This document shows, one piece after another, positions 1 to 10,116 of a DNA stretch of 64,000 bases; within the stretch, counting starts at the first letter, position 1, and every line of letters begins with the position of its first letter. The notes beneath the pieces are model-generated. The model had not been told where the DNA came from and did not search any database. It saw only the letters and a program-made list of their open reading frames with translations. The translations under genes and the position numbers were made by a program. This DNA comes from Utricularia gibba. Its lineage: Eukaryota; Streptophyta; Magnoliopsida; Lamiales; Lentibulariaceae. The stretch lies in NCBI GenBank assembly GCA_002189035.1, contig NEEC01000002.1, forward strand, positions 4,115,001 through 4,179,000, read 5' to 3'.

Positions 1-1394
1 AGAAAGCCCAAACGCAGATCTCGGAATACGGTATATATCAGATAAAGAGATGCTGAAAATACCTTTCAATGTACTCCGTTGTTCACCAACCGCCAATAGT
101 AGACGGCCTCTACGATATCCACATGTGAAGCACTTCATCGATAACCTTCTCAAGGCCATAGAATGCTAGTTGATCTCTTCAGGTGCTAGTAAAGAAAGTC
201 GCCCCTTTGTAGATGAATCTTAGAGAGAACGCAAATATGGAAACTCTGCGGATCAAATCTATTGATAGATATTTGGTAACATATCAAATCAAATCTCCGT
301 GAAGATCTTATTTTATGGAGATATGTGTATGTTCCAAATCTTGTTTATATCAGATCTTTTATTTTGAGTTTAATTAATATTAATCTCAAAATAACTCTCT
401 ATTTAATTTATTCACTTTACGAATTACATCTCATGTAATTATGTCAATCCATTTTATATCAATGAGTGACTCCACTATTGTGTGTGACTCTATTGACTTC
501 TTCAATCAACGCCGAAATAATGGATTTTATTAATTAACTCTTAATTAAAAAATGCATTATCATCGATCATGAGTGATGTCTAGCAACATATCATAATCCC
601 CAAGATATAAGAATAATCAGGTGAATTGATTGATCCATTTCATGACCAGCCACAATGCAATAAACATCTTTCATCCTACTTCTATCTCATTCAATATCAG
701 AACATGGGTGCTTGTCTTTCTGATGTATTGAACTTATAATTGCATTTAAGCACTAACACTTAATGACCTACTCAAACACTTCGAGTGTCATCGCCCTGCG
801 CACAGGACTTAGTGTTAGGCTTTGATGCAATTACTTGAGATAAGATCTCATAGCTAACATGAGTGATGAATCCTTTATTGATCAATCAATTATCCAACCT
901 TAAAGAGTCACATCCCTTCTCATCCATACTAGGCAAGGCATGGTTGGAATCCCATTAGTAAAGAATGAAAATGCGAGCTTAAAATCAAGATAACTTTATT
1001 GATCTTAAGTTTAAGGTTACTTGTATGACTGTCATATTTGAGATCTTGCTACTAACACTTGATTAGCTTCCCATAGTAGCATCTCGATAGCGAGTCATTC
1101 AGTGAATCAATTCTCTAATCGACACTCATAGATAAGTTCTAATAATCTCATTACATCAATTGTGAGAACCATTGCCAAAATATTTTAGGAAACTCAATGT
1201 GTGTTAGCTTATCCTTGTTTGTGATATCCTCATTTCACAAATACTCTTGCCAGAGAATTTTTAACTTGAACATAAATGCTGAAAGAATCTCACATTATGA
1301 TCTCATCATAATTTCTATAGTACATAGATCAAGTAGAAGATTTTATCAATGATATGAATTTGATCACAATTCAAAGTAAATATCAAAAGATAAC
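1..1394. repeat. LTR-like dispersed repeat, copy 1 (left end cut by window)
   Basis: This stretch is collinear over its whole length with 10170-11568, so it is one member of a dispersed family. The other copy begins TGTTGGG and ends ATAACA, so the family has the TG...CA ends of an LTR, roughly 1.45 kb long. Copy 1 lacks about the first 55 bp, which lie outside the window, and ends with AACA at 1394. No tRNA-primer site or polypurine tract was recognised beside either copy, so superfamily and orientation are unsettled. No credible ORF lies inside it. Confidence 0.6.
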
Positions 1395-1659
1395 ATTTGC
1401 TAATGAGTTGATTGTCGCTAAAACACATACATCAACATCTTGTTGAAGTGACATTGTTAATAATGACAACATTGTCGTTTAACATAACTTACAAATTATT
1501 GAGACTGACTTTGATTAAAGGTTTTTGTCTGAGAAAAGGGAGATCATTGAGCAAATTATGTAATGTTTCATTCATATGGCTAAATCCACGAGGTGTGATA
1601 TTTTGAATGGGTTGTCGAATACAAACTAGAAGACAATTTAATGGTTTCTAGACTTCACT

Positions 1660-3740
1660 TAATAGAACAAAACATGCTATTGGATGTTGTTGTTGGCAAC
1701 ACCATGCCAAAAACGATGGATTCTAATCAAGGCCACCATTCTATATCTCAAAAACTAAAGCTATTAGTAGAAAATGACCTTTACATTGGAGACTAGTAAG
1801 GGATAGTCAACAAGATTTTCCAACCATAACTTGATGATTTCATGTCGATATATATAGCTGACATGATCATGAAAACAAAGGAAGATGGCCTATCTAACGT
1901 CCAACTTTTCACAAACTGCTTCACCACTCTATAGTAGTGTCAATAAATCTCAACATCAAGAAGTGTTGATTTGGGTTCAGGAGTGGCAAGTTCTGTAGTG
2001 ATTAAGTGTCCAAAAAAGTTATTGAGTTTAGTCGGGAAAAAATTAAGGCCATACTATACATGCAACCTTTTCAAACACAATGTAAGATTCATGTTCTAAC
2101 CAAGAGATTAGCTACTTTGAGTAGGTTGATTTCTATATCTATGGAAAAGTCATTATCGTTCTTCATAGTATTGATGAAGGCAAATTTGCTTGTGTAGGAC
2201 AATGAATAAAAAGAGCTTTTTCATCCGTGAAGGAATACCCTATGTCTCCTCACACTCATCTAAAAACCAAATCTAGGGCATCATCAAGGATTATATATGG
2301 CCATTTTAGAGCAAAAAATTGATCCATTGAGTTGTACACTTTAGATTTGAAATTGGTGCCAAGGAAAAGTGTCAAATTCCATGTGATACAAGACTTCATT
2401 GTGGAAGTGAAACCTTGAGCATCTATCTTCCATCAAGTTGAACTATTATGTTTGAAAATGGATGGCTCTACCTTATCTCAGTTCTTAGGTGGTGTTTTGA
2501 ATCCCCCAGCTGGTAATGCTATATATTGATGTTATGTCTTTTTAACATGTTTTAATATTTTTTTTCATGAGAAATAGGGTAGAAAAACATGATGTAGTGG
2601 GGATACATCCTAATTTACGTGGTCTAAGGTTGTGCACAACCAAAACCTAAAACAGATCAATATTGCATTACTCAAATACAAAAGTGTGCCCAAGGTTGTG
2701 TTCATTTTGCACTCTCCAAACCCATTCAGTGCTGCTTTTTGCCATTTCCTATTTCACTAGATTTATCTTCAACAGGGTAATTGGTAGAATCAGAAATTGG
2801 AAAGAGAATGCAACAAGAAAAAAGTTAGTATATGGGTGGATGAAAAATAGAGAGGAGAGAGCTCCCTAGTGAGGAGCCGGAGAAAACTAAAGATTGACGA
2901 TCTAGGAAAGTTTGATGGACATGAAGCAGAAAATTAAAACTCTTGAGAAACAATTATGAGAGAAGTCTGAGGCAGAATAATTGGAAGTATATACTTGAAT
3001 ATTGGACTATTGCCTCAATGCAAATGTCAGAAGAAATACAATTTTGATGACCATAAAGGATAAATAGATTTTTCTATCATTAATCAGTTTCAAGAGGAAG
3101 AAGAATTGAAATATTTTATGAACATTTACTTCACTTATTTTTGCATCAAAATCATGTCGGCACTTGATCTGTTTATTTTAGTTGTATGCCATCTATTTCG
3201 TTGCCCATTTATCATTGCATTAGTTAGAGTGAACTTAAAATGGGTACATGTGGTTTCAAATTGTTAGTTTCTTTCATGTAGCTGCTACTTTCATAGAAAA
3301 TATATGAAGTCTATTATTTCATAAAAGTCTTTGTTACCTTATCACAGGAAAAAATTTTAACCAATGACTCTATTTAGTCTAGTTTGTGCATAACATTTAC
3401 AACTAAAAATTCATTGGTCTCTCTGGATTTAAGTAAAATTGCTACCACTAGTTTTATTTTCTTGTTGAATAATTATGGAATGCATATTAAATTTACAAAT
3501 GTTTTGATGGGAAAAAGGTTTCTAGATGTGTGAGAGCAAGAAAAAAAATCCCATTCATCACACATGTGAATGAAGTTTCAATACCATTCAATGACCAACA
3601 CCTTAGAATATGAAGCCTTCTTATTAGCCATGGAACTAGCAATGGAGATTGTGATATCTCAAATTAATGCAGAAGTGGAATTGAAATTGATGGTTTCTTA
3701 TTTCAAATGAACTTTTCAGGTCAGTGAGCATTTAGTGGAG
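1660..3740 (+). pseudogene. Tat-type Ty3/gypsy pol relic (RT and second RNase H), split by an insertion
   Basis: Broken plus-strand frames show the expected order of a Tat-lineage polymerase. RT palm remnants at about 1660-1960 include MDSNQGHHS and a decayed YVDD box. A segment at 2006-2197 reads EKIKAILYMQP...LTKRLATLSR and matches the connection region after RT. KFHVIQDFIVE at about 2365-2400 matches the linker before the second RNase H. MDGSTLSQFLGGVLNPP (about 2458-2510) starts that RNase H, and TLEYEAFLLAMELAMEI (about 3600-3650) continues it. The last two pieces should be adjacent but lie about 1.05 kb apart. Multiple stops and frameshifts make it non-functional. Confidence 0.7.
2526..3570. 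other. Unidentified ~1 kb insertion in the Tat relic
   Basis: This interval separates two halves of the second RNase H of the flanking Tat relic. It is AT-rich, carries only short ORFs, and I recognise no domain, LTR or terminal inverted repeat in it. Both boundaries are approximate because they come from where the coding similarity stops and resumes. Confidence 0.4.
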
Positions 3741-3772
3741 GCTTAACTTCAAAAATTAAAAGTGTTGTGTTG

Positions 3773-4095
3773 TGATAAATGAAAATTTTTTTAAGTCATT
3801 GCAAAAGTTGAAATTTTCGTATTAAATAAATTTATATTCCCTGATCTATACAAAATACGAATTTAGAAAACGTGTATAGCGGAATTCGGGGTCTATCAAG
3901 GAGCAAGTGCTTGCAAAGTGTTTTCTTAGATGCAAAATCGCAACATAGATGTCACTCTTAATCTAAGCTCAAACTAACAGTAGTAGTCAAGTTCAATACA
4001 CAATATCAAGTCTCAACACTAAAATAAAAAATATTGGTTCTAATACCAAGTAACACTAAGATGCCTTAAAGGTGTCAAGGTAACGTGGTGCTAAG
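3773..4095 (-). repeat. Athila-type LTR 3' fragment
   Basis: It starts TGATAAATG and is collinear with 21602-21925, including the tract cgtatNaaataaatttata and the tract aagatgccttaa. Read on the minus strand this is the 3' end of an Athila-type LTR finishing in TTTATCA. It stops abruptly at 4095, exactly where the hAT terminus begins, and the missing remainder is not found after the hAT end at 12491. Confidence 0.7.
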
Positions 4096-4334
4096 TAGAG
4101 GTGGGTTCGGTTCGAACCAGAACTACAATTCGAACCGAAACCGTCAATTCCGGTTCCGGAATCGGAACATTACGGTTTTGGTTCGGTTCGGCATATTTGG
4201 AACCGTGGAACCGATGGTTCCAACCTGTGTGTGAACCATACTATTCACAATTCTGAACCGAAACCGTCGGTTTGGAATCAAAAAAATTTTAAAAAATCAT
4301 AAAAAAAAGTAAAAAATTAAAAAAAATTAAAAAA

Positions 4335-4338
<4 letters not shown>

Positions 4339-4382
<44 letters not shown>
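4339..4382. repeat. (TA)22 microsatellite
   Basis: An uninterrupted TA dinucleotide run lies inside the left subterminal part of the hAT element. Its length is likely to vary between individuals. Confidence 0.95.
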
Positions 4383-4384
<2 letters not shown>

Positions 4385-4386
<2 letters not shown>

Positions 4387-4625
4387 GCACTTTTTTCAAA
4401 CACCCATACGATTTACGACGGAAGTGGGTGCTTGGAAATCTTCTCAAACACCTCTTCCCAGACATACTGACGATAGATGTGGGTGCCTAGAAAATGATCT
4501 CAGGTCCCCTCGTGACACTCTTACATGAGGCATGACCAAATGCGGGTGGCCAGGGAATGGTCTCACTCTTTCAGATGTTTTTCCCGGACACTAACAAGCC
4601 AATGTAGGTGTCTGTAAAAATGTAA
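4385..4625. repeat. Left internal repeat modules of the hAT element
   Basis: A motif of the form GTGGGTGCCTRGRAAAT followed by TCTCA recurs about every 60 bp (near 4425, 4479, 4543 and 4605), diverged between units. Several units carry an inverted partner such as cacccat...gtgggtg and could form hairpins. Similar modules occur at 8970-9215 and, more loosely, at 11580-11790, all within the same hAT element. Confidence 0.65.
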
Positions 4626-5107
4626 TTTTATTATATATGTTTTCAATTACTGATAATTTTATCAATTTAATAATTTATTTCATTTATTGTATATACTATA
4701 AATTATAAAATTAGAGTGAGATTAATAAATATAAAATGTATAACCTCAATAGAAAAATATTAAATTACTCAAATTTAATGAATAATTTTCAACGAAATAT
4801 ATATTTTAACATTTCATTACCTACATATTTTTCTCAATAACTAGTTATGTGTTGCCAAAATCTCTAATTCATCCATATTGGTAGCACAATGCATATTTAA
4901 ATATAAGTATATATTTAAAATACTCATTTGAAGACTGTGCACACTGTGGAGTTGCACATAGTTTTGAAAGTAACCGTTGCTATTAATTTAATAAAAAAAT
5001 TTGTCTATATATATGATATGATTATCTTATAGTTTTCTATTACTTTCTCTTATTGTCTTATCACTCATTACCAAAAATAATTCTATTTCAACTTCTACAT
5101 ACAACTC

Positions 5108-5578
5108 GTGATTGGAGATACTCTCAAATCTCAAGTTTCAAATTTCCACTTGAACGACATTGGTGAGGCCTACAGGGTAACAGGTTTTTTTATTTTTTAC
5201 AAAATGGAGGGGTCTGGTTTACAAAATTCTTCTGAAGCTTCTCAAGCTGATTCTACTATACCTTGCGTTTTTGAAAATGATAAAGAATTTTCTTTTGGGG
5301 AAGACCTTCAATTTCTACAAGAGCTTGAATGTGGTCCCTTACCTAAACATGATGATTTTACTAGTCCTCAAGAAGTGGGTTCTTCTACCTCATTGACTCT
5401 CCTTTGTCGTAAAAGATTAAAAAATACTAGTGATGATTCTTTGGATGTTGGAGAGCATTGTTTCCAATCCCGAAAAAAATTTCTTGTAAACATTGTGGTA
5501 AAGAGTATACTTTTAAAAAAGGTTTGGGGAACCGGTACATATAAGAGGCATGTTAGGGAGAAGCATAATGATAAATAA
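5108..5578 (+). pseudogene. hAT transposase N-terminal part with frameshifted BED zinc finger
   Basis: The ORF runs from an acidic, Ser-rich N-terminus to a BED-type finger. The first metal pair is read in another frame as CKHCGKEYTFKKG at about 5485-5520. The second half, GTYKRHVREKH, is in the annotated frame at about 5533-5572. A one-base indel near 5520-5530 therefore splits the finger. BED fingers of hAT transposases bind the element ends in the nucleus. Translation stops shortly after the finger, and downstream coding similarity is interrupted by the LTR insertion starting at 5614. Confidence 0.7.
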
Positions 5579-5613
5579 CCACAGTTTCGTCAGACTAGAT
5601 TATGTTTAGGGGG

Positions 5614-6763
5614 TGATGAGTGATTTTGTATCGTTCCAAAACATGTTCTTCCACTACTCTTGAGTGTTGTTTTTACTTATCTTAGACTCCACTTTCTCAT
5701 TAATCTCAATTGATTTTGCATCTTTCACACTACTTTGATCTTTTTGGAGATAAAGTGTATTTTTTTTATTTTTAAGGTACTTTTGGATCAAATTGAGGAG
5801 AAATCAAGACCCATCAAATTATGGACTTGATGGGCCCTGAATCTCAGCCCAAGACTCGGTCAAATGATGAAGATTTGGTCCAAGATTCGTGGATAAGATA
5901 GAGATATGAAAAGATCTTCGAAGATTTGGATAAAAGATTTGGATAGAAGATCTTATCCAAGCCCATCGAATAAACTCAATATAAAGACTTGGATCTAGTC
6001 TCCTATAAATACCCTACCCTCTCAACCATTAGAGACGTCTTTGACCACTTTTACTTTAAATCTTTCTTATTTTCGTGTCTATTTCCATGTTTGAGTCAAG
6101 TCTGCGCGTGTAGACGCTTGCGGCTGAGGATCTGTGATGAAGCCTTGCTTGCGCAAGTCCTGCGCGTGTGACTGTTTTACTATGTTTTTCGACATTTAAA
6201 TTGAGGTTTGATTCTGTTTTTCGCAACGTTTTCTTTACCAACGTGCTCTTTAGTATCACATAACCCGAAGCGAGTGTGGGAGAATCAAAGGTTGGCCTCA
6301 AGCACCTAAGGAGAAGGGCTCAATCGGACAGCGTTGGTAAGGCACATTCTATCTAATCTGTCTACGAGGTATGAGGTGTAGGGGTTTGATTTGAGTGTGG
6401 GGAAAACATGGGTTATCACAAGAGGTGAAATGGCTCTGGTACGGTGGTTGTTTCCATAATCCCACAAAACAAGGGACGGTGCTATAATGGTCACCGAGTA
6501 GCACTATTTTAGCATAACACCCCAAAGCTTGCGCAAGCAGGTAAGTCTTCAAGGTTTACACACATGTGTTTGGGCGAGTTTTAAGCAAGGTGAATCCTGG
6601 ATCTAAAACCAATTTTCTTATTGTTATTAAAACCAAATCTTTCTCTTGTTTTCGTTCTTTTTTCAGTCTTTGTTTGAAAAGAAAATTCCAATAACAATTC
6701 CCTGTGCATACGATCTTATTTTATTAGTTCAAAGGTTTCTGTGCACTTGCAGAATCACCATCA
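5614..6763 (+). repeat. 5' LTR of the deleted element
   Basis: It runs from TGATG to CATCA with imperfect inverted ends (TGATGAGTGATTTTG against TGATGGTGATTCTG). A likely core promoter is ctataaataccc near 6003-6010. The first ~200 bp recur at 59474-59678, showing that other members of this family exist in the window. Confidence 0.8.
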
Positions 6764-6769
6764 AGTTTT

Positions 6770-6787
6770 TGGCGCCGTTGCCGGGGA
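6770..6787 (+). other. Primer-binding site, tRNA-Asp type
   Basis: TGGCGCCGTTGCCGGGGA lies six bases after the 5' LTR. It is the complement of the 3' end of plant tRNA-Asp, the primer used by many Athila- and Tat-type Ty3/gypsy elements. A one-mismatch version occurs on the minus strand at 46971-46988. Confidence 0.9.
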
Positions 6788-6968
6788 ATTGTATTCCTTT
6801 GGATTTTCTTTTCTGATTTCGTTTTTTGTTATTTCTTATTTTTCTGTTATTTTCGTAGTTTTTCTCTATTTGGGCACTTGCACAAGCAGCTGGTTTTCTC
6901 CATACAAAAAAAGAGGTAAAAAAAAATCTTTTGTTTTCAATTTTCGTTCATCATTTGCTTGTGTAGAT

Positions 6969-7155
6969 ATGAGGAGACTTGATCGAGATGTAACCTTTAA
7001 TCTTGAATTTGAGAAAATTGATGGGCGAATTAGATCAAGAAACCGGTTTGCACAACAATATTATCCTTGGGTGGCAGATTCTAGGATGCGTTCTCGAAAG
7101 ATGGATGACCTATTTTATCCTGAAGAATCACGTGTTGAGAGATGCATCCTTGAGC
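6969..7155 (+). pseudogene. gag N-terminal fragment
   Basis: About 60 codons are open from MRRLDRDVTFNLEFEK to an Arg- and Glu-rich stretch (RMRSRKMDD), and then join the residual 3' LTR end. This is the expected position of gag after a PBS. The fragment runs in frame into downstream hAT coding sequence, so the 225-codon reading frame at 6741-7418 is a chance fusion rather than a real protein. Confidence 0.6.
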
Positions 7156-7174
7156 ACAAATCACCATCAGGGGG

Positions 7175-8873
7175 TGATAATAGTGTGGGATTATCTAATT
7201 TTGTTTTTAATTATAAACTTTTTCAAGTAAGTGTGGTGTGCTATTTGATACATAATGAACTTCCTTTTTCATTAGTTGAAAAATCTTCTTTTAATGATAT
7301 GTTTAAACAAGCTCAACTAGGATACAAAAAATTTTCTAGAAAAACCGCACATCATATGGCACTTGAGGATTTTAAAAACATGCGTGACTCTTTAATTTCT
7401 ACTTTTAAATCTCGATAATGTAATTTTGTTTGACTTGTGATGGTTGGAAAGGTTGTAATAATGAGGGTTATATTGTTATTACATGTTCTTGGGTAGATAA
7501 TTCTTGGTGTATGCAAAAACGAATTTTAGCTTTTCAAAAATGGCCATCACCACATAATGGTTTTTCTATTGCTAAAATCATTGAAAAGGTTACAGCATTT
7601 TATGGACTATCTGATAGGAATTTTTCTATTTCTTTGGATAATCCTCTGCAAATACAAATGCTATTGACATTTTGAAAAGAAGCATGACTCCTATGTTGAA
7701 TAGCATTTTTTTCCACACTAGGTTTACTTGTCATATCTTAAATTTGTGTGTTCAAAATGGTTTAAAAGAATGTGAATTTTTTTAACTCCTATTCGTGATT
7801 TAGTTACCATGATTAGAACTACACCTAATAAAAGAGATTATTTTAAGAGGATTTGTCAAGAAAGAAATATCTCTTATTGAAAATTTAAAAGTGATTGTCT
7901 AACTAGATGGAATTCTACATATGATATGTCACAATTTTTGATTCCTTATAAAAATGTTCTTATTGAATTTTTTGAATCTTTTACGGGTTTAAATTTCTTG
8001 ACTAATTCTATTTTTGAAAAAATAAGAGATTTAGAAAATTTATTAGAAACATTTTATTCTTGTACTAAGATTTTGAGTGGTATTTATTATGCAACTTCTC
8101 AACTTTTGCTTTCATGTATTTGTAAAATTTCGTTTGCTTTTTGTGATCATCAAACTGATTGTGATTTTTTGGGAGATGTAGTGCGAAATATGAAAAATAA
8201 GTTTTTGAAATATTTTGATGAAATCCCACATTTGTTTCTTATTGCACCTATTTTGGATCCTCATATTAAATCTAGAGGTATGAAAATATCACTTGAATGC
8301 ATTTTAGAGTCATTTAGTGTAGATGATGTTGCTTTTTCCATTAAAAATTGTGAAGAAATAGACGTTGATGCTAACAATGTTTTACGTGCCATGTATTCTC
8401 TTTATGCTTCTAAATATAGTGATCTTAGTGTTCCTATTCCTAAAACAGGTAATAATTCGATGTTTGGCAGTCGCAATCAGATGGACATTATTCGTAGAAA
8501 ACATAGCTCATTTGTGTCATCCTTTTCATCATCTTCATTAAATTCTGTTGATCAAATTACACTTTACAATAATACTCCTATTGTTGAGAGTGTTGATGAT
8601 GACAACTTTGATATATTGCGCTGGTGGAAGACAAATTCTACTACTTACCCTATCTTGGCTAGAATGGCCAAAGATCTTCTAACACCTTCACCATCTACAG
8701 TAGCATCCGAAAGTGTGTTTAGTGCAGGGGGACGAGTTCTTAATCACAAGCGGTCCAAGTTGAACGTAGAGACCCTGGAGGCATGCATTTGTCAAAAGAA
8801 TTGGCTAGAGGCATTGAAAAGAAATCACACATTATCCTCAAGTTCAAGTGAAGATGAAGTTGAAGACTCCTAA
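7175..8873 (+). pseudogene. hAT transposase core and hATC dimerisation domain
   Basis: Plus-strand frames resume hAT similarity right after the nested LTR element: a helical region at 7180-7418, then LTCDGWKG-type catalytic-region sequence at about 7430-7675. The intact 315-codon frame 7926-8873 holds the C-terminal part. It includes FDILRWWKTNSTTYP, STVASESVFSAGGRVL, HKRSKLNVETLEACI and NWL, the hallmarks of the hATC dimerisation domain. The protein would cut and rejoin element ends. Frameshifts and stops near 7418, 7675 and 7790-7880 split it, so this copy cannot encode the whole enzyme. Confidence 0.85.
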
Positions 8874-8969
8874 TTTGAAAACATTGTGTGCTCAATGAAG
8901 TACTATTATTTTGTAAAAGTACATTGTATTCATGGCTTTCATTAAAATTATATGACCCAGATACTTACC

Positions 8970-9215
8970 AAAACCTTTGGATACATGCTTACCAGGCATC
9001 CACATGCGCAAATGTTGGTGCCTGGAATATGGTTACACTCATAAGGATCGAGCATAAGGATAGAGTGCAATATTTTTATTAAAATAAATAATGCACTCGA
9101 TCCTTATTGTTCCTAAAGATAGAGTGCCTGGAATATGGTTGCTCATTTGTAGACACCCTTCCGAGGCACCCACATGAGGGAAGTGGGTGTCTGGAAAAAA
9201 CTGTCTCAAATCTAG
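8970..9215. repeat. Right internal repeat modules and a 14-bp inverted repeat
   Basis: The module seen at 4385-4625 recurs here, for example GGTGCCTGGAATATGG near 9018 and 9130 and CACCCACATGAGGGAAGTGGGTG near 9160. The latter can fold into a 6-bp-stem hairpin. Between them lies an inverted repeat, AAGGATAGAGTGCA (9056-9069) against TGCACTCGATCCTT (9092-9105), with one mismatch. Confidence 0.65.
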
Positions 9216-9770
9216 TGTTATTGAATAGTGTTATTGAATATTTTTAGTGAAATTAATCTTATTAAATCTAGTTTTTATTGAATTTTTTCGGACTCTACTT
9301 TTATTCAATCTAATCTAATTAAATTTGTTTGTTAATTTTTTTTTTTTTGATTCTGTTCTTATTCAATATTTTTTAAAGATATTTTTTTCAATGTATTTTT
9401 ATTCAATCTATTCTTATTGAATACTTTTCTATCTATTTTTATTCAATCTATCATTATTAAATATTTTTTAATCTATTCTTATTGAATATATATTTATAGA
9501 GTTTAATGTTATTGAATATTTTTTTCAATACCTTTTTCGAATATGTGTATTCAATTTATTGCTATCAAGTTTAGACTTGTCAAAATTACTCATATTTAAT
9601 ATTTTTATTGAATATTTTTGTTGAATCTATCGGTAATAAATCTTTTTTTCTTGTAATATTTGATACCTTGGACAAAAGGGATATATAAGATCTTATACTT
9701 CTTTTCACAAATATGCAAAGGAGTTTTATTGACATTTTATCACCATTTGTGGATGCACTGGGGACAAAAC
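9215..9770. other. AT-rich non-coding hAT interior
   Basis: Low-complexity sequence built from many variants of ttattgaat/attcaatct. No ORF or domain was recognised. Confidence 0.6.
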
Positions 9771-9880
9771 ATTATTAGTGTGGTGTGTTGAAGAATCCTT
9801 GAGTATCCCAAGAGAATGATGACTTGTCCTAAGAGAGTAACGATGTTGAAGGGGACGAGCTCACACATGGTCTCAATGAT

Positions 9881-10116
9881 ATGGATGAGAAACTTGAATT
9901 TATAACAAAGGAGAATGAAGAGCTTCGCTACAAGTTGGAATGGTATGAGAGTCGTTGGGTATATACCGGACCCTCTTTGAGTGCCTCTGAGCCTCAGCGA
10001 AAGCTGATAATCTTGAATGTCAATGGTGTGCTTGTAGACATCGTGTATAGAGCTGGACCGTCAAGGTCACGAATCCCTCCAAATAAAATTATATATGGCC
10101 GATCAGGTACTAAAAC
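9881..10116 (+). pseudogene. Fragment resembling an FCP1-like (HAD) phosphatase gene
   Basis: The frame encodes a short coiled-coil-like start (EFITKENEELRYKLEWYE), then QRKLIILNVNGVLVDI and later NKIIYGRSGTKT. The pattern KLIILDLNGLL is the N-terminal strand and catalytic loop of plant FCP1-like HAD phosphatases. Here the nucleophile Asp of the DxNG loop is replaced by Asn. Coding similarity stops at 10116, where the LTR-like repeat begins. The fragment lies inside the hAT termini, so it may have been acquired by the transposon. Too little is left for activity; the family call rests on one motif. Confidence 0.5.

Larger units (their letters stand above)
5614..7169 (+). mobile_element. Internally deleted LTR retrotransposon with 5-bp target duplication
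   Basis: The insertion begins TGATGAGTGATTTTG and ends AAATCACCATCA, and is flanked on both sides by GGGGG (5609-5613 and 7170-7174). Its 5' LTR is 5614-6763, ending AATCACCATCA, followed by AGTTTT and a primer-binding site. A gag start follows at about 6969. The element then jumps directly to the last ~18 bp of a 3' LTR. It thus keeps both outer ends, the PBS and a gag fragment but no pol. It interrupts the hAT transposase gene, whose coding similarity resumes at 7175. Confidence 0.85.

Noticed and set aside
6741-7418. 225-codon ORF starting before the PBS
   Set aside because: It joins PBS/leader, a gag fragment, the 3' LTR end and hAT coding sequence across a target duplication, so it is a chance fusion.
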